Assembly: GCA_009777615.1 (NCBI GenBank)
Contig: WRLM01000003.1
Span: 62,001-126,000, forward strand
From: Candidatus Methanoplasma cognatum
GTDB taxonomy: Archaea; Thermoplasmatota; Thermoplasmata; Methanomassiliicoccales; Methanomethylophilaceae
Reading direction: 5' to 3'
DNA: 64,000 nt
Positions within the stretch are counted from its first letter, which is position 1. The number at the start of each line of letters is the position of its first letter. Shown one piece after another: positions 9,238 to 17,180 of this stretch. The position numbers were made by a program, and so were the translations under genes. Under the pieces are notes generated by a model. It worked only from the letters and a program-made list of their open reading frames with translations. It did not search any database and was not told the DNA's origin.

Positions 9238-12200
9238 TCATTGCTGTTCGATCATGTAACCTCCAATTAACCCACCGGGTGTTTTTGCTACGACTAATAG
9301 TATGCCATTTTTATTCACATCCTTGTCAATCATCTCATTTAATATATTATTAATAATCACAAAGTTCCACATATCAACTATAAGGCTCACATATCCCAAC
9401 ACAGGCACGAAATAACTAATTGCCTCGACGGTAATTGCAACAGCGAGACCCTCTACATCTGACGGAGGAAGTCCCATTTTTATTGCTTGGTTGACTTTTG
9501 CAATTGTGTCTGATTCGATATACATCGTCTCTACGACAACATGTGGGGTAAGCCACCTAAGCCATTCTGCAGGGATTGGGATTATATCAAACATAGGACT
9601 CACATATTCAGTAGGTAAAACAGCCGTTATTCCGCCATCTTTTGCATACACTATTTCTATTGTATGGTCACTCGTCACATTATTGAATATGTAGGATCCT
9701 CGATTTTTCTCTGCATATGACAAAGCCACTCCGTCAACCTTTACTTCGAATACAAAATGTTCTGGTTTCTTAGCGAAAGAGACACTAACCCAGCCTCCTT
9801 TATTAACTTCCTTGACAGAGCTATCAAGTGTCGTATATACAAGGCCACTTTTAACTTCTAAATTAGTTACCGTAATTGAATAGTCAAATGGGCCCGGGAG
9901 AGTGGTGGTCGACACTTCGATAGTATGGTTCATATTCACGCTACGGAATGTGTATTGTCCCCGTGCTATCTCTTCCTGAGACAAAGCCATTCCGTCAACC
10001 TTCACTGAAGAAAAATAGCCGTATAGAGTGTATCCTGCATTTACGGCAAAGGTGAAGGTTTGGCTGGTGCCTTTCTCCACTGCTATTTTTCCGCTGGGAG
10101 ATATCGTTGCTCCAGGGTCAGAGGTTGCAGTGATGTAATAGTATGTAGGAGGCGTACGGATACTCTTAACATCTATTGTGTGATCGGCCGTCACATTCGA
10201 GAATGTATAGGATCTGGCAGTCATCTGCGCAGATGTCAATGCAGTTCCATCTACCGTCACCGAAGATAGAGTATATCCTGCATTAGCGGAGAATATGAAC
10301 GTTTGGCTGGACCCCGGCTGCACCGACACTGCACCGCTCGGCGAGATCGTCGAGTTGGAGTCGGCGGTCGCAGTTATGATAGGGAGCAGGGCGCTCTTCA
10401 CATCTATCGTATGGTCGCCGGTCACGTTGGAGAAGGTGTAGCTACCTCCGAATCTCATCTCCGTCTCAGATAGAGACAGAACGATCCCGTCCACAGTCAC
10501 GGAGGACATATAATGTCTTGTGTTGGGGTAGAATGAGAATGTCAGGCTGGACCAAGATAGCACCGACACTGTTCCGCCGGGATATACCATCGAGCTGGAG
10601 TCGGCGGTTGCGGTGATGGTAAAGTATGGAACCACGGAACTCTCCACATCTATCGTATGGTCGCCGGTCACGTTGGAGAAGGTGTAGCTACCTCCGAATC
10701 TCATCTCCGTCTCAGACAGAGACAGAACGATCCCGTCCACAGTAACGGAAGATATATAATATCCCGCTTTGGGCCGGAATGTAAATGACTGATTCATTCC
10801 GTACTGCACAGCCGCGGTCCCGCTCGGCGATATCGTCGAATTGGAGTCGGCGGTTGCGGTGATGATCGGAAGCGGAGCGCTCTTTACATCTATCGTATGG
10901 TCGCCGGTCATGAGGGGGAAGTCATAGTTGCCTCCGAATCTCATCTCCGTCTCAGACAGAGACAGAACGATCCCGTCCACAGTAACGGAAGATATATAAT
11001 ATCCCGCTTTGGGCCGGAATGTAAATGGTTGGCCTGATATGTGTGTTATTGTCACGATTCCGCTCGGCGATATCGTTGAATTGGAGTCGGCGGTTGCTGT
11101 GATGACTGGGAGCGAAGCGCTCTTCACATCTATCGTGTGGTCGCTAGTCACGTTGGAGAAGGTGTAGACTCCACTGCTCATGTCTGCCTGAGACAGAGGT
11201 ATATCGACTCCATCCACAGTCACGGAAGATATGAAATATCCGGCACTGGGCCGGAACGTAAATGACCGGCTCGATCCGTTCTCTACCGTCACGATCCCGC
11301 TCGGCGATATCATCGAGTTGGAGTCGGCGGTTGCGGTGATGATCGGAAGCGGAGCGCTCTTTACATCTATCGTATGGTCGCCGGTCACGTTGGAGAAAAT
11401 ATAGATGCCTTCGAGTTCCATCTGCCCTCGTTCAAAAGACAAAGCAACCCCATCCACCATCACGGAAGATATGAAATATCCTGTATTGGGGAAGAAATAA
11501 AAGTATTGGGTTGATCCGCTCCACACTGCCACAGATCCGCTTGGATATACCATTGAGTTGGAGTCGGCGGTTGCGGTGATGATCGGAAGCGGAGCGCTCT
11601 TCACATCTATCGTATAATCGCTTGTCATAACTACAAGGTACATTTCTTCATTGTGCATCGTATATTGGGTCAAAGGCCGATCGACCCCGTTCACTGTCAC
11701 GGAGGATATGTAATGTCCCTCATTGGGTGAGAATACAACATTTAGGAATGCTCCGTACTCCACGGTCATGGTGCCGCTCGGCGATATCGTCGAGTTGGAA
11801 TCGGAGGTTGGGGTGATGGTTGGGAGAGGGGCGCTCTTCACATCTATCGTATGGTCGCCGGTCATGTTGGAGAAGGTGTAGCCACTTCCATTGTTCATTT
11901 GCACCTCATACAAAGACAAAGCGACTCCGTCTACAGTCACGGAGGAAATGTAATATCCTGCGTTGGGGGTGAATGCAAAGTATTGGCTTGTTTCGGAGAA
12001 CACCGGTACTTCTCCGCTCGGCGTTATCGCCGAATTGAGATCGGAGGTCGCGGTAATGTATTTGATTTGAGCAGGATTGACAAAGATAGTAAAGTCTTTT
12101 GTATAAGGAGTGCCGACCCCTTTGCCGTTTGATATGGTCGCAGTCACCGTGACCGTACCTGTCGCAGTTGTAGATAACACATCCCCGCTGATGGTCGCTC

Positions 12201-12633
12201 CTGTTGTCCCCGCGTTCTTTACGGACCAAGTTATGGTCTTGTACGAGGCGTCAGACGGGAACACCGTTCCTGTCAGGGTCAACGGCGTTCCGGCAGTAGC
12301 CGCCGAAGGCACCTCGGTTATGTCGGTCACACTGATGTCGGTGACTGGAATCACATGCTTCGCGATGATTGCATCCTGGTCGCCTCTCGCCGCGGTGCCG
12401 GTCCAATCGCCGTTGCCGAATGATCCTTGCTGTGAATACCCCGCGGCAACAGCGTCGCCAGGTACTGCCGCCACTGATTGAAAATAATCAGCAACAGAGC
12501 CGCCAAAATTCCCTTTAAATGTTAATCCGTCGTCCCCCCCCCCCTCCGCTGTGGAAGCAGTGAAGGCGGGTACAGAGACCAGCACTGTTACAACCAGTGC
12601 AAGGAGTACTAAAATGCCCTTTTTATTCTTCAT
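9238..12633 (-). CDS. Large secreted surface protein with divergent InlB-type repeats
   Basis: An 1131-residue protein with a signal peptide (residues 1-28). One unit of the propeller-like repeat seen in the genes at 3239 and 4714 follows (about 33-92, including DYFQSVAAVPGD and GSFGNGDW). Next comes a bacterial Ig-like domain (about 95-190) and then ten repeats of about 75-85 residues (about 190-1000). Each repeat runs ITATADSNS-TISPSG-, then FTF-P-AGYYISSVTVDG-, then YTFSNVTGDHTIDVKS, matching the divergent InlB B-repeat family. The C-terminal ~130 residues contain hydrophobic stretches (AISYFVPVLGYVSLIVDMW) but no sorting motif that I recognise. Likely an adhesin-like protein; the partner is unknown. 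Confidence 0.8.
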   Translation of the reverse strand: MKNKKGILVLLALVVTVLVSVPAFTASTAEGGGDDGLTFKGNFGGSVADYFQSVAAVPGDAVAAGYSQQGSFGNGDWTGTAARGDQDAIIAKHVIPVTDISVTDITEVPSAATAGTPLTLTGTVFPSDASYKTITWSVKNAGTTGATISGDVLSTTATGTVTVTATISNGKGVGTPYTKDFTIFVNPAQIKYITATSDLNSAITPSGEVPVFSETSQYFAFTPNAGYYISSVTVDGVALSLYEVQMNNGSGYTFSNMTGDHTIDVKSAPLPTITPTSDSNSTISPSGTMTVEYGAFLNVVFSPNEGHYISSVTVNGVDRPLTQYTMHNEEMYLVVMTSDYTIDVKSAPLPIITATADSNSMVYPSGSVAVWSGSTQYFYFFPNTGYFISSVMVDGVALSFERGQMELEGIYIFSNVTGDHTIDVKSAPLPIITATADSNSMISPSGIVTVENGSSRSFTFRPSAGYFISSVTVDGVDIPLSQADMSSGVYTFSNVTSDHTIDVKSASLPVITATADSNSTISPSGIVTITHISGQPFTFRPKAGYYISSVTVDGIVLSLSETEMRFGGNYDFPLMTGDHTIDVKSAPLPIITATADSNSTISPSGTAAVQYGMNQSFTFRPKAGYYISSVTVDGIVLSLSETEMRFGGSYTFSNVTGDHTIDVESSVVPYFTITATADSSSMVYPGGTVSVLSWSSLTFSFYPNTRHYMSSVTVDGIVLSLSETEMRFGGSYTFSNVTGDHTIDVKSALLPIITATADSNSTISPSGAVSVQPGSSQTFIFSANAGYTLSSVTVDGTALTSAQMTARSYTFSNVTADHTIDVKSIRTPPTYYYITATSDPGATISPSGKIAVEKGTSQTFTFAVNAGYTLYGYFSSVKVDGMALSQEEIARGQYTFRSVNMNHTIEVSTTTLPGPFDYSITVTNLEVKSGLVYTTLDSSVKEVNKGGWVSVSFAKKPEHFVFEVKVDGVALSYAEKNRGSYIFNNVTSDHTIEIVYAKDGGITAVLPTEYVSPMFDIIPIPAEWLRWLTPHVVVETMYIESDTIAKVNQAIKMGLPPSDVEGLAVAITVEAISYFVPVLGYVSLIVDMWNFVIINNILNEMIDKDVNKNGILLVVAKTPGGLIGGYMIEQQ
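9640..12065 (-). repeat. Ten tandem ~240-bp coding repeats
   Basis: DNA encoding the ten InlB-like repeats. Units near 10440-10510, 10685-10755 and 10930-11000 are almost identical (shared block encoding VTVDGIVLSLSETEMRFGG), while the outer units have diverged. This points to recent duplication or gene conversion in the middle of the array. Confidence 0.8.
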
Positions 12634-12712
12634 TTTTACACCTTTTTTATATTGTCTCCGATCAAGATGAGGCCCCCCACCTAGTCAGAGCAAAATAAAG
12701 ATGAATATATAC

Positions 12713-12723
12713 TCTATATAAAC
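12713..12723 (-). promoter_or_regulatory. TATA box of the large surface-protein gene
   Basis: GTTTATATAGA on the minus strand, about 90 nt before the start codon at 12633; it predicts a ~57-nt leader with an AAAGGTG ribosome-binding site. A second AT-rich element is adjacent at about 12702-12711. Confidence 0.5.
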
Positions 12724-12837
12724 CCGTTCTAGTCGGAAGCGGAAACAATATACATTCTCCGCAGAGGCAGGCAGGAAATAACGCTACAATGAAAACTGTA
12801 TGAAAAAAGATTGCGGCCGCAAAGGGCCGTTTCAGGT

Positions 12838-13305
12838 TTATGAACGGAAATAGCTACGCTCGTTCTTCAGCACAAAATAGAGAATAATGCCTATGATGCC
12901 GAAGATAATAGTAACCAAAGCCAATATCGACCCTATCAAACAGTAGGTGCATGCTTGCTGGTGCCCTTCTTTTTTATGGATGTTCATGCAGCAGAGGAGG
13001 GCAAATATTCCACTCATTATTAGGGCAATTCCAACGGCGAAGTTAATCGCGCCGGATATCAAAAGACCTCCGACTGCCATGTTCGAAATGCCAGCTAAAA
13101 TAGCTACTATTGCCCATATGCAACCCAGAACGAATATGATTGTGAGCGATCCACCCATGCTCTGGTTTTGGTTATTATTCTGATTGTAGCCGCCACTGTT
13201 GTAGCCGCTACCGCTTCCTTGGCTCATGGTGTCGAATCCGCAAGCGGGACAATATCTTGTCCCCTCAACGACGTCTTTACCACAGTTTGAACAGTAAGAT
13301 GCCAT
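12838..13305 (-). CDS. Zinc-ribbon membrane protein
   Basis: A 155-residue protein with an N-terminal zinc ribbon (YCSNCGKDVVEGTRYCPACG, residues 4-23). An S/G/N/Q-rich linker (about 30-50) precedes three or four membrane helices (about 52-78, 83-108, 120-150). The plan is the same as the protein at 8554, though the sequences differ, so the two are at best distant paralogues. A TATA-like stretch (about 13330-13345) lies 25-40 nt before the ATG, suggesting a leaderless or short-leader mRNA. Function unknown. Confidence 0.7.
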   Translation of the reverse strand: MASYCSNCGKDVVEGTRYCPACGFDTMSQGSGSGYNSGGYNQNNNQNQSMGGSLTIIFVLGCIWAIVAILAGISNMAVGGLLISGAINFAVGIALIMSGIFALLCCMNIHKKEGHQQACTYCLIGSILALVTIIFGIIGIILYFVLKNERSYFRS

Positions 13306-13529
13306 GATAGCAACAACAGGATTGCGTATATTTAATTATGTATGGTCATATCTTTTATTGTTCGCTCCGCATTGAATAGTTATATACTGATGTCACTATA
13401 TACCCACGGGATGCTCTCTAAAAAAATCATCTGTTGATCCGAGCATGTCGTTGTGCTGTCTGGTACATTGTGCCACCTTCTTTTTGACGGCGTCCGTTCC
13501 GAAGGCCGTGGGAATAAGAGATTAAAAGT

Positions 13530-13544
13530 GGCGGGAAGCCCGCC
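13530..13544 (-). terminator. Hairpin after the rubrerythrin gene
   Basis: GGCGGG-AAG-CCCGCC, a perfect 6-bp stem with a 3-nt loop, starting 3 nt beyond the rubrerythrin stop codon and followed on the minus strand by ACTTTTAAT. Typical placement for a terminator. The remaining interval 13306-13529 shows TATA-like elements but no gene. Confidence 0.5.
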
Positions 13545-13547
13545 GGT

Positions 13548-14087
13548 TTACCAGTTCTGAGCCTGTACTTCAAAGAACGACTGCGGGTGCTTGCAGGTCG
13601 GACACAGGGCTGGAGCTTCCTCTCCGACATGGAGGTATCCGCAGTTTTGGCATTTCCATACCACTACCTTGTCCTTCTTGAACACTTTGCCGCTCTTTAT
13701 GTTCTCGTAGAGTTCGAGATATCTCTTCTCGTGCACTGCCTCGATGTCACCCACCAGTTTGAATTGGTCGGCGATCTGGTTGAATCCCTCTTTTCTGGCC
13801 GTCTCCTCGAACTCTTTGTACATGATGTTGTGCTCGTAGTTCTCTCCGCCGGCCGCGTCCTGGAGATTGGCAAGCGTCTCGGGTATGCAGCCGCCGTGAA
13901 GCGCCTTGAACCAGAGCTTTGCATGCTCTTTCTCGTTCTCGGCGGTCTCCATGAATATGTCCGCTACCTGGTTGTATCCTTCTTTTCTTGCCTGTGATGC
14001 GTAGTAGGTATATTTCGTCCTTGCCTGGCTCTCTCCCGCGAAGGCGGTCATCAGATTTGCTTCTGTCTTGGATCCTTTCAGTTCCAT
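13548..14087 (-). CDS. rbr: Rubrerythrin
   Basis: A 179-residue rubrerythrin, the non-haem di-iron peroxidase that protects anaerobes from hydrogen peroxide. The ferritin-like domain (about 1-140) carries the metal-binding glutamates in the FAGESQARTKYTYY, ENEKEHAKLWFKAL and DIEAVHEKRY segments. The C-terminal rubredoxin-like domain shows its two CxxC knuckles, CQNCGY and CPTCKHP. Length and domain order are standard. It is transcribed alone, with a terminator hairpin directly downstream. Confidence 0.95.
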   Translation of the reverse strand: MELKGSKTEANLMTAFAGESQARTKYTYYASQARKEGYNQVADIFMETAENEKEHAKLWFKALHGGCIPETLANLQDAAGGENYEHNIMYKEFEETARKEGFNQIADQFKLVGDIEAVHEKRYLELYENIKSGKVFKKDKVVVWKCQNCGYLHVGEEAPALCPTCKHPQSFFEVQAQNW

Positions 14088-14159
14088 TTGTTCACCTCAT
14101 TTCCGGAACCGGTTCTGTTTTTAAAGCGGTTTCGCCGCCGCTTTTTCAAAATGAACCGG

Positions 14160-14780
14160 TCACCTGCGGAACAACGTCCTTTTCTTCAGCTTTCCTTCAG
14201 AATCGAACTTCTTTTCCATCAAAAGATCATAATTCTTCTTTGCGGGAATGTCCCCAGGGTCGAGCTTCAAAAGCGTCTCAAGCTCCCCCCTAGCTCTTTC
14301 GTAATCTTTCAGATCATTCAGCAAAAGGACCGCGTAGTTCCGACGGTAGATAGGTTCCATAGGGTTTAAAGATATCGCCTTTTCGTAGTATTCGGCGGAT
14401 CTCTTGAAATCGGTCATCTGGATCCTCAAAAATATGGCGTATGCGTTATATAGGTCGGCGTCCGGAGATGTCTTTAACAATTTTTCATATATCCGCACAG
14501 TCTCTTTGTTATTCTTTTTGTGTTTGGCAAGGACCGTCACCATAGCTTTCATCGCCTCGACATTCTCCGGTTCCAGGTCAAGTATGACGTTCATCTGCAT
14601 CAGACCGGCCTCCATGTCCTTCAGATCATAGATGAGCGTCCTGGCCAGCTGCATCCTCACCTTCGTGTTGTGGGGATCGTTCTCCAAAAAAGACTCCAGG
14701 GTCTTGACGGCGCCGCTCGGGTTGCCGCTTTCGGCCTGCCTTTTCGCTTTGGAAACGGCTTCGTACTCCGGATCCTTCAT
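14160..14780 (-). CDS. TPR repeat protein
   Basis: A 206-residue protein made almost entirely of tetratricopeptide repeats: about five 34-residue helix pairs with the usual A/G-x-Y and A-P spacing (for example SAEYYEKAISLNPMEPIYRRNYAVLL, split here by the usual turn). No other domain or membrane segment. TPR proteins are scaffolds; no partner can be read from the context. It lies between rubrerythrin and a membrane-protein gene on the same strand, with gaps of 72 and 44 nt. Confidence 0.8.
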   Translation of the reverse strand: MKDPEYEAVSKAKRQAESGNPSGAVKTLESFLENDPHNTKVRMQLARTLIYDLKDMEAGLMQMNVILDLEPENVEAMKAMVTVLAKHKKNNKETVRIYEKLLKTSPDADLYNAYAIFLRIQMTDFKRSAEYYEKAISLNPMEPIYRRNYAVLLLNDLKDYERARGELETLLKLDPGDIPAKKNYDLLMEKKFDSEGKLKKRTLFRR

Positions 14781-14824
14781 AGAACAATGAACACGGCGGC
14801 ATTAATAATGATTATGAACCGAAC

Positions 14825-15976
14825 TCATTCTTCCTTTGACAGAAGATAGCTTTTGATGATGCCGTTCTTGAACCCTTTGTAGTAAGTGTTCACGTAGACG
14901 AAGGATGTTATCATAGACACGATTCCCATGAACGCGACATATCCCAGATATGTGTTGAGGATCCTCATGAAATCCATTCCCAGGTATACTGACAGCGTCA
15001 GAAGCATCATGAAGAACGTGACTGCAAAGAACCCCTGGTACAGTCTCCCTCTCATGCCCTTCCAAAGGTAGAAGTCGCGGGGCGCATCGGATGTCACCTT
15101 AGCGCCAATGGACTTGACTATGCTCCACGGGATGACCAGCGGAGATATGAAAAGTGACAGCAGCATTCCGATCAGAAGCATGTCTTCGGAGGGGATTATC
15201 TGAAGGAACAGCGGATTTATGAAAATATATGAGCAAATCACGATCCCCAGCGCGAACAGGCTGAAAGCGGTGTTCAGGAAAAGTTTGGTGTTGAATTTTT
15301 CGTCATCGGCATCCGGCTCGAACTCTATCGTTTTTATATCGATGATCTCAGGTATCTGGAACAGCCATTCCGGGACATGGTTCTTCCTCTCTTCCGGCGG
15401 ACGCTCCAACGCTCTAAGTATTCTGTAGAAATAACTTCTGAAATACCCCACTATGACCGAGACTACGCCATATGCAACGAAGAAGGTCATCAACGTTATG
15501 GAATATGTGCTCACCATAAGGGCGACAAGGTCTGTGTTCTCTCCGAAAACGTCGAAGTATTTCACTATGAATTCGTTGAAACCTATGTCAGACCCCACTA
15601 TGGACAGAATGACCGCGACCAGCGCAGGCAGCAGCGATACAATCGGAACGACATACTTCCAGGTTATCACGCCCCTGTCTGAAAGAAAGACGCAGGCCAT
15701 CCCCAGCATTAAGAACCCCAGGGCGAATCCGAGACATATTCCGAACAGTATCCCCGTGAAGGAGTAATTTTCAAGATAGATCGTCAGAATAATTGTGAAT
15801 ACCGAGCATATGACCAGGAAATACGGGAATATCCCTGTGATGAGTCTGTCAAGCTTGTCGTGCCTCGTGTCCTCGTTGAGGTTGATTATCGTCCTAAGAT
15901 ATGTCATGGGTTTAGGGACCATGTTCTTTATCCTGTCGGACGTTTCGCTCATAACCGATGATAGGCCGTTCCACAT
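14825..15976 (-). CDS. Polytopic membrane protein, unrecognised
   Basis: A 383-residue protein with about eight predicted membrane helices in two groups: four or five between residues 45 and 175, a cytoplasmic loop rich in charged residues (about 185-235, EFEPDADDEKFN), and four between 240 and 375. The helix-loop-helix plan loosely recalls archaellum/pilus platform proteins (FlaJ/TadC), but I see no signature and no pilin or ATPase gene nearby, so I leave it unnamed. It shares a 45-bp divergent promoter with HMG-CoA reductase; its ATG is about 20 nt from the AT-rich core. Confidence 0.6.
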   Translation of the reverse strand: MWNGLSSVMSETSDRIKNMVPKPMTYLRTIINLNEDTRHDKLDRLITGIFPYFLVICSVFTIILTIYLENYSFTGILFGICLGFALGFLMLGMACVFLSDRGVITWKYVVPIVSLLPALVAVILSIVGSDIGFNEFIVKYFDVFGENTDLVALMVSTYSITLMTFFVAYGVVSVIVGYFRSYFYRILRALERPPEERKNHVPEWLFQIPEIIDIKTIEFEPDADDEKFNTKLFLNTAFSLFALGIVICSYIFINPLFLQIIPSEDMLLIGMLLSLFISPLVIPWSIVKSIGAKVTSDAPRDFYLWKGMRGRLYQGFFAVTFFMMLLTLSVYLGMDFMRILNTYLGYVAFMGIVSMITSFVYVNTYYKGFKNGIIKSYLLSKEE

Positions 15977-15984
15977 ATTTAATG

Positions 15985-16001
15985 TTCGATAATTATATTA
16001 T
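15985..16001. promoter_or_regulatory. Compact divergent promoter, membrane protein / hmgA
   Basis: The whole intergenic space is 45 bp. An AT-rich core (GATAATTATATTATC, roughly symmetrical) at about 15988-16002 can act as a TATA box in both directions. It lies ~27 bp before the hmgA ATG (16022) and ~20 bp before the ATG at 15976, implying leaderless transcripts on both sides. Confidence 0.45.
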
Positions 16002-16021
16002 CAGAAAGATAATGTAGTGAC

Positions 16022-17176
16022 ATGGAAGAAAAGAGGGGTCTGAAGAACAGAGGATACTCTCATGCCGATGTCGATGAAAGACGGAAAGCGGTTGAAGAAT
16101 TCACTGGAGCCAGCCTCGAAAGCATCTCCAAATACTGTTTTGATTCGGAGAAAGCGTCCAAGAACATTGAGAATATGATCGGTGCAACGCAGATCCCTCT
16201 GGGATTCGCTGGTCCGATCGTCATCAACGGAGACCATGCTAAAGGGGAGTTCCTCGTTCCGCTGGCAACCACCGAAGGCGCGCTTACCGCATCAATATCG
16301 AGAGGGATGTCCGTCATCAATGACGGAGGCGGCGCCAGAGTGAAGATCTTTCAGGACGGTATGACCAGAGCGCCTGTTTTCAGAACGGACGGAGTGGACC
16401 ACTGCAAACAGATCATGGAATGGATCGACCGAAACATGGGACTTCTTGCGTCGGTGGTGGACACCACGACGAACCACGGAAAACTCCTTTCCGTGGAATC
16501 ATATCCGGCAGGAAGGAACCTCTTCATCCGCTTCACATACGGAACGGGAGACGCGATGGGAATGAACATGGCTACGATCGCCACTGAAGCGGTCTGCAAA
16601 GAGATCGAGACCAATACAGGCGCCGTGATGGTGTCCGTATCCGGGAATATGTGCAGCGACAAGAAGCCGGCGGCGATCAACATGATCAGAGGCAGAGGTA
16701 AGACCGTCATCGCTGAAGCGCTCATTCCGAAAGAGATAGTCGAAAAGAGGCTTCACGCCTCCACAGACTCGATCGTGGAGACCAATACGAGAAAGAACCT
16801 TCTAGGAAGCTCGCTGTCCGTGACCCTCGGGGCTAACGCTCATGCCGCGAACATGCTCGCCGCTGTGTACATCGCAACGGGGCAGGACCCGGCGCAGGTG
16901 GTCAGCGGAAGCATGACCACGACCATGTGTGAGAATATCAACGGCAATCTCTACATATCGGTGAGGATGCCGTCGGTGGAGGTCGGGACGGTCGGCGGAG
17001 GCACCAGGCTGCCTTCGCAGTCGGAGGCGCTCAGCATTATCGGGTGCCTCGGGGATGAAAAAGCCAAGAAATTGGCCGAGATAGTCGCGGCCACCGTGCT
17101 TGCGGGGGAACTGTCGACCATATCCGCCCAAGCGGCCGGCCACCTCGGGAAGGCGCATCAGGAACTCGGACGCTGA
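16022..17176 (+). CDS. hmgA: 3-hydroxy-3-methylglutaryl-CoA reductase, class I
   Basis: A 384-residue enzyme making mevalonate from HMG-CoA with NADPH, the committing step of archaeal isoprenoid lipid synthesis. Family blocks occur in order: ENMIGATQIPLGFAGPI, TTEGALTASISRG (catalytic Glu), the GDAMGMNM cofactor motif, DKKPAAIN (catalytic Lys), GANAHAANMLAA, GTVGGGTRLPSQ and the C-terminal GHLGKAH with the catalytic His. No membrane domain, as usual in archaea. pheT begins 4 nt after its stop, so the two are probably co-transcribed. The start is probably leaderless. Confidence 0.96.
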   Translation: MEEKRGLKNRGYSHADVDERRKAVEEFTGASLESISKYCFDSEKASKNIENMIGATQIPLGFAGPIVINGDHAKGEFLVPLATTEGALTASISRGMSVINDGGGARVKIFQDGMTRAPVFRTDGVDHCKQIMEWIDRNMGLLASVVDTTTNHGKLLSVESYPAGRNLFIRFTYGTGDAMGMNMATIATEAVCKEIETNTGAVMVSVSGNMCSDKKPAAINMIRGRGKTVIAEALIPKEIVEKRLHASTDSIVETNTRKNLLGSSLSVTLGANAHAANMLAAVYIATGQDPAQVVSGSMTTTMCENINGNLYISVRMPSVEVGTVGGGTRLPSQSEALSIIGCLGDEKAKKLAEIVAATVLAGELSTISAQAAGHLGKAHQELGR

Positions 17177-17180
17177 TAAG

